Made by a program: the position numbers and the translations under genes | Notes under the pieces: generated by a model | What the model saw: the letters and a program-made list of their open reading frames with translations, nothing else | The model's database searches: none | Told to the model about the DNA's origin: nothing | Assembly (NCBI GenBank): GCA_019752515.1 | Contig: JAIEMB010000002.1 | Span: forward strand, 18,247-82,246 | From: Alphaproteobacteria bacterium | Lineage (GTDB): Bacteria > Pseudomonadota > Alphaproteobacteria > UBA9655 | DNA: 64,000 nucleotides | Reading direction: 5' to 3' | In this document: positions 54,411 to 63,798 of the stretch, in pieces | Position numbering within the stretch: the stretch's first letter is position 1 | Layout: each line of letters begins with the position of its first letter

Positions 54411-55261
54411 TGCTTTTTGCTTTGAGAAGCGCAAGCGATAATTTTTGCGGACTTCTGCCTTATCCACTCTGACCAAAGTTGGATACCACCCTGCTTTCGC
54501 TCACAAATAAACGCATAAAAATTTTCGATGAATTTTTTACGATTTTCAAGTTCTTCTTTTGTATAGGTGCCTCCCTTCCAGACTTCTGTGTCAAATAAAT
54601 CAACAGAGCCGAGAAGGTATTGACGTTTGTTAATATCCTCCAAACGAACTTGGGGAGCATTTTTCATGATGTCTAACATAGCAAGAGCGGTGGATGTCCG
54701 ACCTGCACCATTTGTACAATGGATATGAACCCACATATTTGGAGGCAAACTATCAAAGAAAGTGACGATCTCATCGATTTGCTCATCGCTGGCAATAAAT
54801 TTACTTCCTACATTAACACTCTTGTAATTAAATCCAAATTTTTTAACCTCATTTTCCTCTGCAAGGACTCTATCGGGTAGAACGTCTATTGATCCTGTGA
54901 TAAGATAACGACGTGGAATATGTCTTAATCCTGGTTCAGAACGGTTGTATCCAAAGAAAGTTGTTGGAATACCTTTAATATAACCATGAAATTCAGATTT
55001 TAAGTCGAGAATCGTCTTAGGACCTTGAATATGGCTTAATTTCCAAGAGACATAGTGGAGTCGGGGTAAATTGCCTCCCGAAGCTTTGATTTCTCTCAAA
55101 CCTCTTAAGTCAACGCTTTCAAGAGAATAAATTTTATCTTGCATCGTACGGAACTTATTACCACCATAAAAAGCATCAAAAAATAGAAAAATAAATAACC
55201 CCGTGAGAACTGCAACGCTTCCACCAATGAAAAGTAGTCTTTGATTGAGCGGACTTCTCAT
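54407..55261 (-). CDS. Membrane-anchored PTP-like phytase/inositol-phosphatase family protein, copy 2
   Basis: A 284-residue protein with N-terminal anchor (LLFIGGSVAVLTGLFIFLFF). Catalytic loop HIHCTNGAGRTS with Cys182; then LAMLDIMKNAPQV and EDINKRQYLLGS. EFHGYIKGIPTTFFGYNR and GLREIKASGGNLPRLHY are shared closely with copy 1. The general-acid site reads GSKFIASD. Here the loop has Ala (GAGR) in place of Lys. RBS AGGA lies before ATG 55261, inside the end of the previous gene. C-terminal motif RKQGGIQLWSEW. Confidence 0.85.
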   Translation of the reverse strand: MRSPLNQRLLFIGGSVAVLTGLFIFLFFDAFYGGNKFRTMQDKIYSLESVDLRGLREIKASGGNLPRLHYVSWKLSHIQGPKTILDLKSEFHGYIKGIPTTFFGYNRSEPGLRHIPRRYLITGSIDVLPDRVLAEENEVKKFGFNYKSVNVGSKFIASDEQIDEIVTFFDSLPPNMWVHIHCTNGAGRTSTALAMLDIMKNAPQVRLEDINKRQYLLGSVDLFDTEVWKGGTYTKEELENRKKFIENFYAFICERKQGGIQLWSEWIRQKSAKIIACASQSKKQ

Positions 55262-55263
55262 AA

Positions 55264-56127
55264 TTATTCCTCAACTTTAGCAGGTGTAACAGAAGGGTGG
55301 AAAGGAGATGAATTTCCTTGTAGTTGCGTCCATTCAGACCAGTGTTGTATGCCACCATTCTTTCGTTGGCTAATAAAAACGTAGAAATTCTCTATGAATT
55401 TTTTACGATTTTCGAGCTGTTGAATTGTATATGTGCCGTCAGCCCAAGGCGCTGTATCAAATAAATTAATAGATCCAAGAAGGTGTTGGCGTTTCACAAT
55501 GTCATTTAAACTGACAGTAGGAGCATTTTTCATGATGTCCAACATAACAAGGGCCACAGATGTCCGACCTGCACCATTCGTACAATGAACATGAATCCAT
55601 GTATTTGGGGGTAAGGTTTCGAAGAAATTGACAAGTTCATCAATTTTCTCGTCTGCAACAATAAACTTACTTCCCACATTAACACTCTTGTAATCAAACC
55701 CAAACTTTCTGACCTCATCCTCCTCGGGAAGAACTTGGTCAACTAAAATATCTATAGATCCTGTAGTAAATAAACGACGAGGAAAATGTCTTAAGCTTGG
55801 CTTAGCGCGATTGTATCCGAGAAAAGTCGTTGGAATGCCATTAATGTACCCATGAAACTCACATTTTAAGTCAAGAATAATTTTAGGACCTTGAATGTGG
55901 CTTAATTTCCAAGATAGATAATGTAAACGAGGTAAATTTCCACCGGAAGCTTTGATGTCTCGCAACCCTCGCAAGTCAAGATTTTCAGTGGAGTAAATTG
56001 TATCTTGCATTGCGCGAAAGTTAGTACCTCCATAAAAAGCATTAACAAAGAGAAGAGAAAAAAGTCCAACGATAAATGCAATACTTCCACCAATATAGAT
56101 GTATCTCATTCTTAGCAATTTCATCAT
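55264..56127 (-). CDS. Membrane-anchored PTP-like phytase/inositol-phosphatase family protein, copy 1
   Basis: First gene of the cluster; 287 residues. Anchor IYIGGSIAFIVGLFSLLFVN, then LRGLRDIKASGGNLPRLHYL, KCEFHGYINGIPTTFLGYNR, catalytic loop HVHCTNGAGRTS (Cys182), and VMLDIMKNAPTVSLNDIVKR. Closest to copy 2 over the whole length, which points to a recent duplication. The general-acid site reads GSKFIVAD. RKNGGIQHWSEW near the end. ATG 56127 has only a weak AAAG upstream. It diverges from mrcA; the 194-nt gap presumably holds both promoters. Confidence 0.85.
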   Translation of the reverse strand: MMKLLRMRYIYIGGSIAFIVGLFSLLFVNAFYGGTNFRAMQDTIYSTENLDLRGLRDIKASGGNLPRLHYLSWKLSHIQGPKIILDLKCEFHGYINGIPTTFLGYNRAKPSLRHFPRRLFTTGSIDILVDQVLPEEDEVRKFGFDYKSVNVGSKFIVADEKIDELVNFFETLPPNTWIHVHCTNGAGRTSVALVMLDIMKNAPTVSLNDIVKRQHLLGSINLFDTAPWADGTYTIQQLENRKKFIENFYVFISQRKNGGIQHWSEWTQLQGNSSPFHPSVTPAKVEE

Positions 56128-56321
56128 TGGTTTACTTTCTTTAGATGGTTGCCATGCAATATAAATTTAAGTACCTTTGGTAGCCATTTTTTAAAAGAGT
56201 CATTTAAAATAGGCAAGGAAAATAATTTTAATAGAATGCATGAGACTTATGGTAGATTTCTATTGACCTCTCTGATATCTCTCGTCAAAGTGCAGAAGTA
56301 TTTAAAAACACTTATTCAGCA

Positions 56322-58859
56322 ATGATTCGTTTTCTTACCTGGACGTTTACACTCCTTTTTATTCTGGCCCTCATGGGGGGGATCGGCGTTCTTTCTGTTC
56401 TCTATTACTTCGGCCGAGGCCTTCCGGACTATGCACAGCTAGCCAAATATGAGCCTCCTGTTGTCAGTCGATTTTATGCGACAGATGGGCGCCTTTTTGC
56501 GGAGTATGCGACTCAAAAACGTGTATTTGTGCCTATTGAAGCTATGCCAAAGCGGGTTATTCAAACTTTCTTAGCGGCTGAAGATAAAAATTTTTATGAA
56601 CACCCCGGACTCGACTTCTTTGGTATTTTTAGGGCTGCTGTTGTGAACCTAAGCCAAATGGGAAAAAACAAAAGACCACAGGGGGCTTCGACGATTACCC
56701 AGCAAGTTGCAAAAAATCTTTTGCTTTCCAGTATATCGAATCAAACTTCTTATGAGCGCAAACTCAAAGAAGCTATCCTTGCATTTCGTATTGAGAATGC
56801 TTTGAGCAAAGATCGTATCTTAGAGTTATACCTTAACGAAATTTTTTTGGGGGCTGGGTCCTATGGCGTGGCTGCTGCGGCCCTCAATTATTTTAATAAG
56901 TCCTTAGATGAACTATCGATTTCAGAAGCAGCTTTTTTGGCGGGACTTCCAAAAGCGCCTAGCAAATATAACCCTAAACACAACTATGAAGCTGCCAAAG
57001 CGCGGCGTGATTGGGTGATTAGCCGCATGTATGAAGAAAGAGTAATTACTTGGCAAGAGGCTGTTGCCGCTAAAGCCGAACCTATCGAGCTTAAACGTCC
57101 AGATCCCACTTATGTCGTTAAAGCTGATTATTTTGCAGAAGAAGTCCGTCGACATATTATTGCAAAACATGGTGAAGCCACCTTATATCAAGGTGGACTT
57201 ACAATTCGTACAACACTTGATCCGCGCCTTCAAAAAGTTGCTGACTGGGTGCTTCGAAAAGGATTAATTGCCTATGATCGTAGGCATGGATGGAGAGGGC
57301 CTCTTCAGCATCTCGATTTAGAAAATATAAATAAAGAAACTTGGCATACTAAACTTGATAATATTTCCCCGCCCTTCGGTATTGGGCGTTGGCAAATAGC
57401 TGTTGTGCTAAAAATTAATGATAATGGGGCGACAATTGGCCTAAAAACTGGCAAAGAAGGAAAGATTCCTCTTTCCGAACTTTTATGGGCGCGTAAGACC
57501 TTGCCGCTTGTAAAAACACTTATACAAGAGAAAGAGGTTTATCAACCCGCTCTGGGACCTCCTATTTCTCATCCCCGTGAGGTTTTATCTGTTGGGAATG
57601 TTGTGTTAGTGGCAGAAATTCAAGAAAAGGAAAATACCTTTAGTCTCCAACAGATTCCTACCGTAAGTGGAGCGCTTGTTGCAATGGATCCTCATACAGG
57701 ACGTGTTCTTGCGATGGCAGGGGGATTTAGTTTTGAAGCAAGTCAATTTAATAGAGTTTCTCAAGCGCTTCGTCAGCCGGGTTCAGCGATTAAGCCATTT
57801 GTATATCTGGCGGCTATGGAGAGAGGGTTTTCCCCTGCAACAATTGTATCGGATTCTCCTATCTCAATTGTTATGGGTCGTGGCTTAGGTATTTATTCAC
57901 CAAAAAATGTGACAACTAACTACTATGGAGCTGTTCCCCTGCGTATTGGCCTTCAAAAATCTTTAAATATGATGACAATTCGGTTGGTCCATCAATACGT
58001 TGGTATGAAGCCTGTTGCAAAGATAATTGAGAAGTTTGGAATTATGGATCATGTTCCGATGCAGTTGGCAATGGCTTTGGGTGCGGGTGAGACGACTCTT
58101 TTACGACTTGCTACAGCTTATGCAATGTTAGCTAATGGTGGAAAAAAGTTAGAACCTACGCTCGTTGATCGGATTCAGGATCGACATGGAAAAACAATTT
58201 TTGCTGCAGATACAAGGACTTGTATTGGCTGTAAAGATCAAATTTGGATAAATCAGTCCCCCCCCCTTATTGAAGATCATCGCGAACAAATGGCAGACCC
58301 TCGAAGCGTTTATCAAATTACGTCTATGTTAGAAGGTGCCGTACGTGCTGGATCTGCTCGACGCGCACAATCATTAGATAGAATTTTAGCGGCTAAAACA
58401 GGAACAACCAATGAAGAACGAGATGCTTGGACGATCGCCTATACGCCTGATTTGGTTGTTGCTACTTATATAGGGTATGACAATCCTCAACCGCTAGGCC
58501 ATATGGAAGGTGGTTCTCGGGTGGCTTTGCCTCTCATAATAGATTTCTTAGGAAAAGCTCTTGAGGGAATTCCAAGTAAACCCTTTAAGATTCCTTCTGG
58601 TATGAAGCTTGTTCGGATGAAAGAGATGACGGGCCAAGTTGCTCAGGCAGGAGATTCGAGTGTCATTTATGAAGCTTTAAAGGATAATCAAAATCTTCAC
58701 GAAAGACCTATAGCACCCTCAACACCGAGTTATACAGCACCAGCGTCTGAGCTTTATCATGAAACTTATGAGAAGCCTCAATATACCCCGCCGCCTTCCC
58801 ATAATCCACAACCTGCTGCCCCTATTCCTTCTTTGACGGGGACGGGGGGACTCTATTAA
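56322..58859 (+). CDS. mrcA: Penicillin-binding protein 1A (bifunctional glycosyltransferase/transpeptidase)
   Basis: An 845-residue inner-membrane enzyme that polymerises and cross-links peptidoglycan. The N-terminal anchor is followed by the GT51 domain: FLAAEDKNFYEHPGLDFFGI, RPQGASTITQQVAKNLLLSS, LSKDRILELYLNEIFLGAGS. The transpeptidase has the SxxK Ser in RQPGSAIKPFVYLAAM, SLN in LQKSLNMM, and KTGTTNEERDAW. An OB-like insert (about 320-430) lies between. A Pro/Tyr-rich tail ends the protein. Its presence implies the cell makes peptidoglycan. Confidence 0.97.
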   Translation: MIRFLTWTFTLLFILALMGGIGVLSVLYYFGRGLPDYAQLAKYEPPVVSRFYATDGRLFAEYATQKRVFVPIEAMPKRVIQTFLAAEDKNFYEHPGLDFFGIFRAAVVNLSQMGKNKRPQGASTITQQVAKNLLLSSISNQTSYERKLKEAILAFRIENALSKDRILELYLNEIFLGAGSYGVAAAALNYFNKSLDELSISEAAFLAGLPKAPSKYNPKHNYEAAKARRDWVISRMYEERVITWQEAVAAKAEPIELKRPDPTYVVKADYFAEEVRRHIIAKHGEATLYQGGLTIRTTLDPRLQKVADWVLRKGLIAYDRRHGWRGPLQHLDLENINKETWHTKLDNISPPFGIGRWQIAVVLKINDNGATIGLKTGKEGKIPLSELLWARKTLPLVKTLIQEKEVYQPALGPPISHPREVLSVGNVVLVAEIQEKENTFSLQQIPTVSGALVAMDPHTGRVLAMAGGFSFEASQFNRVSQALRQPGSAIKPFVYLAAMERGFSPATIVSDSPISIVMGRGLGIYSPKNVTTNYYGAVPLRIGLQKSLNMMTIRLVHQYVGMKPVAKIIEKFGIMDHVPMQLAMALGAGETTLLRLATAYAMLANGGKKLEPTLVDRIQDRHGKTIFAADTRTCIGCKDQIWINQSPPLIEDHREQMADPRSVYQITSMLEGAVRAGSARRAQSLDRILAAKTGTTNEERDAWTIAYTPDLVVATYIGYDNPQPLGHMEGGSRVALPLIIDFLGKALEGIPSKPFKIPSGMKLVRMKEMTGQVAQAGDSSVIYEALKDNQNLHERPIAPSTPSYTAPASELYHETYEKPQYTPPPSHNPQPAAPIPSLTGTGGLY

Positions 58860-58875
58860 ATAAAGGAGCTAGTAT

Positions 58876-59986
58876 ATGCTTGTTGAAGTCGAAACACAGA
58901 CTCGTGAAATTGAAGAAGGTCTAGTCCTTCTAAGGAGGCATCTTTGACTGGGAAGAATCACAAAAGCGCCTTCGACAGTTGGAAGATGAGTCCCAAGACC
59001 CAGCCTTATGGCAGGAGCCGGCTCACGCCCAAAAAGTGATGCGTGAGCGGGATCAACTTTCAAATGCTTTAAATCGTATTACGAAGATAGAGAAGGATTT
59101 GAAAGATGCTCTAGAACTCTTTGAATTAGGGAGTAGCGAAAATGATTTGGATGTTATGGGAGCCGCTGAAAAAGATATTGCGCTGTTACATCAAAAGATT
59201 AAACGGTTACGACTCGAAAGCCTTTTATCTGGTGAGGCAGATGCAAATAACTGTTTTTTGGAAGTGCACGCTGGTGCAGGTGGGACAGAAGCTCAAGACT
59301 GGGCGTTAATGCTCTCTCGCATGTACATGCGTTGGGCGGAATCCAAAGGGTACAAAATTGAATGGATTGAAGAAAGCCCCGGGGAGGAGGCCGGTTTAAA
59401 GTCAGCCACCTTTAAGATTATTTCTCATAAGGATGCAGACCATCCATATGGTTGGCTTAAAGGAGAAAGTGGCGTTCATCGTCTTGTTCGTATTTCTCCT
59501 TTTGACGCAAATGCGCGGCGTCATACGAGTTTTGCATCCGTATGGGTTTATCCCGAAGTTGATGAGACTATAGATATTCAAATAGAAGATAAGGATTTAA
59601 GGATAGATACATACCGCGCATCTGGTGCGGGTGGACAGCACGTTAATAAAACAGATAGTGCTATTCGTATTACCCATATTCCAACAGGTGTGGTCGTACA
59701 ATGTCAAAATGACCGCTCTCAACACCGTAATCGTGCTCAGGCAATGAGTATGCTTAAAGCTCGTCTTTATGAGGTAGAACTTAAGAAACGAGAAGAGGCT
59801 ATACAAGCTTCTGAGGCCTCTAAAACAGAAATTGGTTGGGGGCATCAAATCCGTTCATATGTTCTTCAGCCATATCAAATGGTCAAAGACTTACGGACAC
59901 ACGTAGAAAAAGGAAATGCCCACGGTGTTTTAGAGGGTGATATTGATGTATTTCTAGAGGCCGCTCTTGCTCATAAGATCAGTTAA
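58876..59986 (+). CDS. prfB: Peptide chain release factor 2, expressed by programmed +1 frameshift
   Basis: The first 23 codons (ATG 58876) end at CTT TGA C (58942-58948), with the frameshift-stimulating AGGAGG at 58933-58938. A +1 shift at CTT skips T58945 and resumes at GAC 58946 for 346 further codons, giving 369 residues. The SPF codon-recognition tripeptide is in VRISPFDANARR and the GGQ motif in ASGAGGQHVNKTDSAI. The frameshift is the well-known RF2 autoregulation: low RF2 leaves the TGA unread and favours shifting. Terminates at UGA and UAA codons. Confidence 0.97.
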
Positions 59987-60444
59987 CTCATTGTGCTTTG
60001 GAGCATCCAAGCGGCTTTTTCAAGAAACATCTCTTTTTCTGTCATTAAATCCGTTGTTACCCTATCTCCAAAAGATTCTGCAAGTGCACCTACCTCTCGA
60101 GCATTTTTTGCCAAAAGCAGATAGTCGTCTCTTAGGACTTTTGCCATAATATGATCTACCGGTGATGTTTCAGTCTCTTTTATAGAGGCATTTTGAAGGA
60201 GTTCAATAAAATTGGATGGAGCCTTTTCTCCAAAAGTACGAATACGTTCGGCGACATCATCGAGTGATTTCCAGAGTTTTGTATAAAACTTCTCAAACAT
60301 AATATGAGTGCTATAAAAATTGGGGCCTTCCACATTCCAATGAAAGGCATGCGTCTTATAGTAAACAACCGCAGTGTCAGCAAGATAACCCTTTAGGGCA
60401 TCAGTGATTTTAATACGGGCGTCAGCTGTATAATGGTCAGTCAC
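59983..60444 (-). CDS. dps: Dps-family DNA-protecting ferritin-like protein
   Basis: A 153-residue protein that oxidises and stores iron and protects DNA as a dodecamer. The ferroxidase signature is KTHAFHWNVEGPNFYSTHIM then EKFYTKLWKSLDDVAERIRT, with the His and Asp/Glu ligands. It converges on prfB, overlapping its end by 4 nt. Commonly induced in oxidative or stationary stress. Confidence 0.95.
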   Translation of the reverse strand: MTDHYTADARIKITDALKGYLADTAVVYYKTHAFHWNVEGPNFYSTHIMFEKFYTKLWKSLDDVAERIRTFGEKAPSNFIELLQNASIKETETSPVDHIMAKVLRDDYLLLAKNAREVGALAESFGDRVTTDLMTEKEMFLEKAAWMLQSTMS

Positions 60445-60651
60445 TCTCTTTTCCTCCCCTTAATCTTCGACTTCTTGTACCATCCTATATTTATACCCTA
60501 ATCTTAGTTTAAAAGCATTATATTTTTTATGCCGTTAAAGAGCATATGAGAAAGTCTATTAAAGCTTAATTTCTAAAGACGATAGACGTTTTTTATCCTT
60601 TGTGGCATCGTGGGAGATCGTGAAACTCTAAAAATTTATTAAGAGGACAAA

Positions 60652-61050
60652 ATGAAATATATCTTCTTCCTACTTGTTTTTTTGACAGGATCTTCTTGCT
60701 TAGGTGGGGTTGAAGAATTGCCGGTGAGGCATGCTAAACCGCTTTTAATGCGGATCATGAGTGATGATGATGGTATTATTGTTGAAGAGAAATTCCAATG
60801 CACACTTAACACCTGCTGTTTTGAAGAATCATTCTACTGTGATATGGAAGAAGGAAAATGCATATGCGATATTTACAGATGTGGAGAAACACCCAACAAA
60901 AAAGAATATTGGGTAGAACTTACAGGTGTTGAAGCAGAGACCATCTGCGGTAGACCCTCTCTTATGCGCTATTATACGGGACTCTGTGGGTGTGATCGTA
61001 ATAAGCATCCTCCATGTGGCCAGTGTTCTTTTCCTCTTGATGAAGAGTAG
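60652..61050 (+). CDS. Small exported Cys-rich protein
   Basis: A 132-residue protein with N-terminal signal (MKYIFFLLVFLTGSSCLGG), possibly a lipoprotein by Cys16, though the lipobox is poor. The mature part has about a dozen Cys: FQCTLNTCCFEESFYC, GKCICDIYRCGE, ICGRPSL, GLCGCDRNKHPPCGQCSF. Such density suggests several disulfides or metal binding. Unknown family. AGAGGAC precedes ATG. Confidence 0.7.
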   Translation: MKYIFFLLVFLTGSSCLGGVEELPVRHAKPLLMRIMSDDDGIIVEEKFQCTLNTCCFEESFYCDMEEGKCICDIYRCGETPNKKEYWVELTGVEAETICGRPSLMRYYTGLCGCDRNKHPPCGQCSFPLDEE

Positions 61051-61057
61051 TAGCCTC

Positions 61058-61450
61058 TTATTGAGGAAGGATTTCTTCTTTCAATTTTCTGCTAATGCCG
61101 TGATCGCTGCGAGCTTCGTCAACTTCACGTCCGAGAAAGTAGCTGATGACTGTTCGGATTGCCACAATGGTTGCAAGGACGATAAGGTCTTCTTGGTTTG
61201 GTTTAATAAAAGTATGAATTATATCGCCTGCAATCATGAATTCTAGCCCAAATAAAATATAAGTTCCCAATATGGCTCTAATCCTATTAGCCTCTTCAAG
61301 GAAGAAAACTGTTCCATGGCGATGGAGCTTCATGCGGATAAAAGCAATGGCAGCAACAACAAATCCCCAAAATACTACCGTTATGCCTACTAGATTGATG
61401 CCTGTGACAGCAACATTTAAGATTTGATAAAGTATGGTCTGGACTTCCAT
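61058..61450 (-). CDS. DUF1622 membrane protein
   Basis: A 130-residue inner-membrane protein with three hydrophobic helices. It matches DUF1622: LVGITVVFWGFVVAAIAFIR, LGTYILFGLEFMIAGDIIHT, DLIVLATIVAIRTVISYFLG followed by REV. Function unknown for the family. Confidence 0.9.
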   Translation of the reverse strand: MEVQTILYQILNVAVTGINLVGITVVFWGFVVAAIAFIRMKLHRHGTVFFLEEANRIRAILGTYILFGLEFMIAGDIIHTFIKPNQEDLIVLATIVAIRTVISYFLGREVDEARSDHGISRKLKEEILPQ

Positions 61451-61584
61451 GAAGATTGCTCCCTTTGATCATATGTGAATTCTTAGTTATTATAACATAA
61501 GCTATATGTAAGATTCAAATTATGTTATGAACTATAAAATTACTTTGATTTTCTTTGAAAGTGGAGTTAAACAAAATTTTAAAT

Positions 61585-62595
61585 CTAGAGGATAAGGTTC
61601 TCATGTGTTTTAAACGCTATTTCCACAACACCTTGAGAGTCAAACTGGGCTATAAATTGTTCATACCACTTCATCCGGTCCTGTCCTCCTTCTGTTGTTA
61701 GAAGTAACTTCTGACCATACTCCGCTATATCTTCTATGATTCGTTCATGCCGGTAATAGGCCAAGAGTGTCTTATTAACTTCTGTCTTCCCGTAACCTTT
61801 ATAAAATAACTCTTCCTCATATGGCTTATTCCAAATATTAGAAATACCTGCACCAATAAACATGAGGTCACGCTCTTGAGGGGCCAGGATAGGGTCATCC
61901 CAATCCACTATATAAAAAGTGTCTTCGCCTATGAGCACATTGCCGCCATGAATATCAGAATGGCACAACACGAATGGAGATGACTCATTTTGAACCTTTT
62001 GGGCCAATTGTTCAGCGCAATCAACCAACCGATAAATAGTAGCCGCATGCTTCTTTATAAAAGTCAAAAAGCTAACGGCAACGCTGTCACCGCTCGGCTG
62101 AGATGCAATTAAGGGGTAAAGTGACCGCACGGCTTGTCGCCACTTAGGCGCATAAGATTCCCGTCGGATCTTGGCTTGGAGCCAGAGTGGCACATTAATT
62201 TCATGAATTTGCCTTACTACTTTTCCGAGTGCGCACCATTGATCGTCCGTTAGATCACGACTAAAACCGCTCTGACCTTTGATAAAGGGAGATACCATTA
62301 GGGTAGAATCGCCAAGACGTTGAGTTGTTTGACCATGGAGTGTTTTGACGATGGGAATAACTTGTTGAATTCCAGCATTACGTAAGAGCTCAATTATGAT
62401 AGCACTAATATCATGGGGGTATCCTCGCTTTAGTTTTACGAAATAAGGGGGGTGATTATATGCCTGAGCTTTATATACTGACGCATCCATATCCGCACCC
62501 AAGGGAAGGCGTGTAAGCGTAGAAGTTTCAATGCCGTAATTGATCTTTAGACAATCCATAAGGCGTTGTTTTGAAGGGAATGTTTTATCTAGCAT
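61585..62595 (-). CDS. Aminoglycoside phosphotransferase-family kinase
   Basis: ATG 62595 gives 336 residues (a TTG 15 nt upstream is possible). Kinase-like fold: GADMDASVYKAQAYNHPPYF then VKLKRG (ATP Lys), Brenner motif FVLCHSDIHGGNVLIGED and the metal Asp in FYIVDWDDP. The spacing resembles spectinomycin phosphotransferase APH(9) more than APH(3'). Substrate could be an antibiotic or a small metabolite; this is not decided by sequence. Confidence 0.85.
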   Translation of the reverse strand: MLDKTFPSKQRLMDCLKINYGIETSTLTRLPLGADMDASVYKAQAYNHPPYFVKLKRGYPHDISAIIIELLRNAGIQQVIPIVKTLHGQTTQRLGDSTLMVSPFIKGQSGFSRDLTDDQWCALGKVVRQIHEINVPLWLQAKIRRESYAPKWRQAVRSLYPLIASQPSGDSVAVSFLTFIKKHAATIYRLVDCAEQLAQKVQNESSPFVLCHSDIHGGNVLIGEDTFYIVDWDDPILAPQERDLMFIGAGISNIWNKPYEEELFYKGYGKTEVNKTLLAYYRHERIIEDIAEYGQKLLLTTEGGQDRMKWYEQFIAQFDSQGVVEIAFKTHENLIL

Positions 62596-62992
62596 ATTTG
62601 AAATATACAAGAAAGCTAAGAGCGTAGCCAGATTATAATAAGAAAGGGAGAGACACTTAATTTGTTTCTATTACTACCCATATTTTATTTCGAGGAAGTC
62701 GCTCAGCCTAAGGCTAGAATTTGTGGATTGATCACACAGTAAAATGGGAAATCAAACAAGCAGTCCTTTGCCGAGTAATATTGAGTATCCATAATGAGCA
62801 ATAAGGCTTCCAGGTCGCCGTGGATCAAGCACTTTAGTTATTGCGATACTTTCAGCATTTAATATTGTCTATGTATACAAAAAATACGAGTCTTGCTCTA
62901 CAGTGAGGCTATGTTAAAAGTTATATTTATCTGTTTTTATAAAACAAATCAAATCTATGTTAATAAAAGCATAGGCATTTTTAAACTCAAAA
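62596..62992. other. Gene-free region upstream of the APH-type gene
   Basis: No convincing gene. A minus-strand reading near 62740-62840 (VLDPRRPGSLIAHYGYSILL) may be an old coding fragment, source unknown. A plus-strand open frame at 62893-63135 is AT-rich and runs through a terminator, so is unlikely to be real. Confidence 0.4.
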
Positions 62993-63017
62993 CGGCTCTC
63001 AAATATATTGAGAGCCG
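62993..63017 (-). terminator. Terminator of the basic exported protein gene
   Basis: CGGCTCTCAA (62993-63002) and TTGAGAGCCG (63008-63017) pair perfectly; on the minus strand the stem is followed by TTTT. It lies about 40 nt past the stop at 63056. Confidence 0.85.
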
Positions 63018-63055
63018 CCTTCTGGGAGAAGAGAATCTGATTGTTTTAATTGGAT

Positions 63056-63514
63056 TTATGCATTTGTTAATCGTTGAAACTTTTGAAGTCTACTTCTTAA
63101 GGTGTTGTTTCTTCTATGAGAAAAATTGTGTTTAAGGTGCTTGCGTCCTGAAACATTTGAATTAGGAAAGTGAGCATTGTGAAGGGGAGGAAGAGCTCTC
63201 TGAGGACCTCGCCTTAGCCGTCTGTTTTCTTTACGAGCTGCCCATTTTTTCGCACAGGCTTGATGTTTGCGAGAAAGAAGTTCGTGAGGAATGTCTCTTC
63301 TTATATGCTTTCGTCCATGGATTTTGTTATCACGCTTGAAATTCTGGGCATGTTGTCGCGTTCGAGGGGTCCTCCTCCTGATGTGAGAGGGATCTCTTTC
63401 ACTTTTTTGACAAACTTGTTTTCCTGTATGCCTTCCATGGCGATTTGCGAAAGCTTCGCTCGCAAAAACAAAACTGAGGACAACGACTAATGTTGTAAAC
63501 TTATTAAACACCAT
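63056..63514 (-). CDS. Exported highly basic Arg/His/Lys-rich protein
   Basis: A 152-residue protein with a clear signal peptide (TLVVVLSFVFASEAFA). The mature part is strikingly basic: NRHGRHTGKQVCQKSERDPS, IRRRTPRTRQHAQNFKRDNK, ARKENRRLRRGPQRALPP, RKHLKHNFSHRRNNTLRSRL. Only two Cys. Low-complexity, probably disordered, likely to bind nucleic acid or acidic polymer outside the cytoplasm. Its own terminator follows. No family recognised. Antisense frames on the plus strand are shadows. Confidence 0.7.
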   Translation of the reverse strand: MVFNKFTTLVVVLSFVFASEAFANRHGRHTGKQVCQKSERDPSHIRRRTPRTRQHAQNFKRDNKIHGRKHIRRDIPHELLSRKHQACAKKWAARKENRRLRRGPQRALPPLHNAHFPNSNVSGRKHLKHNFSHRRNNTLRSRLQKFQRLTNA

Positions 63515-63798
63515 AAATATTTCTCCAAAAATAAAAATTGCTATTATTTGTTTAAAAATAGATAAATTAGATAGCTTTGATATAAGAACTTAAAATAAAA
63601 AATCAAGGGGTGGTATAGGTATAACTCTAAAGAATAGGCCAGCTGCGGTTGTCTCAGCCCTTTATTTGGCCATCTTTATTAAGTTCCCCTCTGTTAAAAT
63701 AGTTTTAAATAATTTTAATTTCGTAAATTAAGTCTATTGATAAAATCTTGTATCTCCAACATCTTAAAAAAATAGTGACAGATTTTTACAAAAGGTTG

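Noticed and set aside
62893..63135. Plus-strand frame of 80 codons.
   Set aside because: Runs through the terminator of, and into, the convergent basic-protein gene, is AT-driven, and has no ribosome site.
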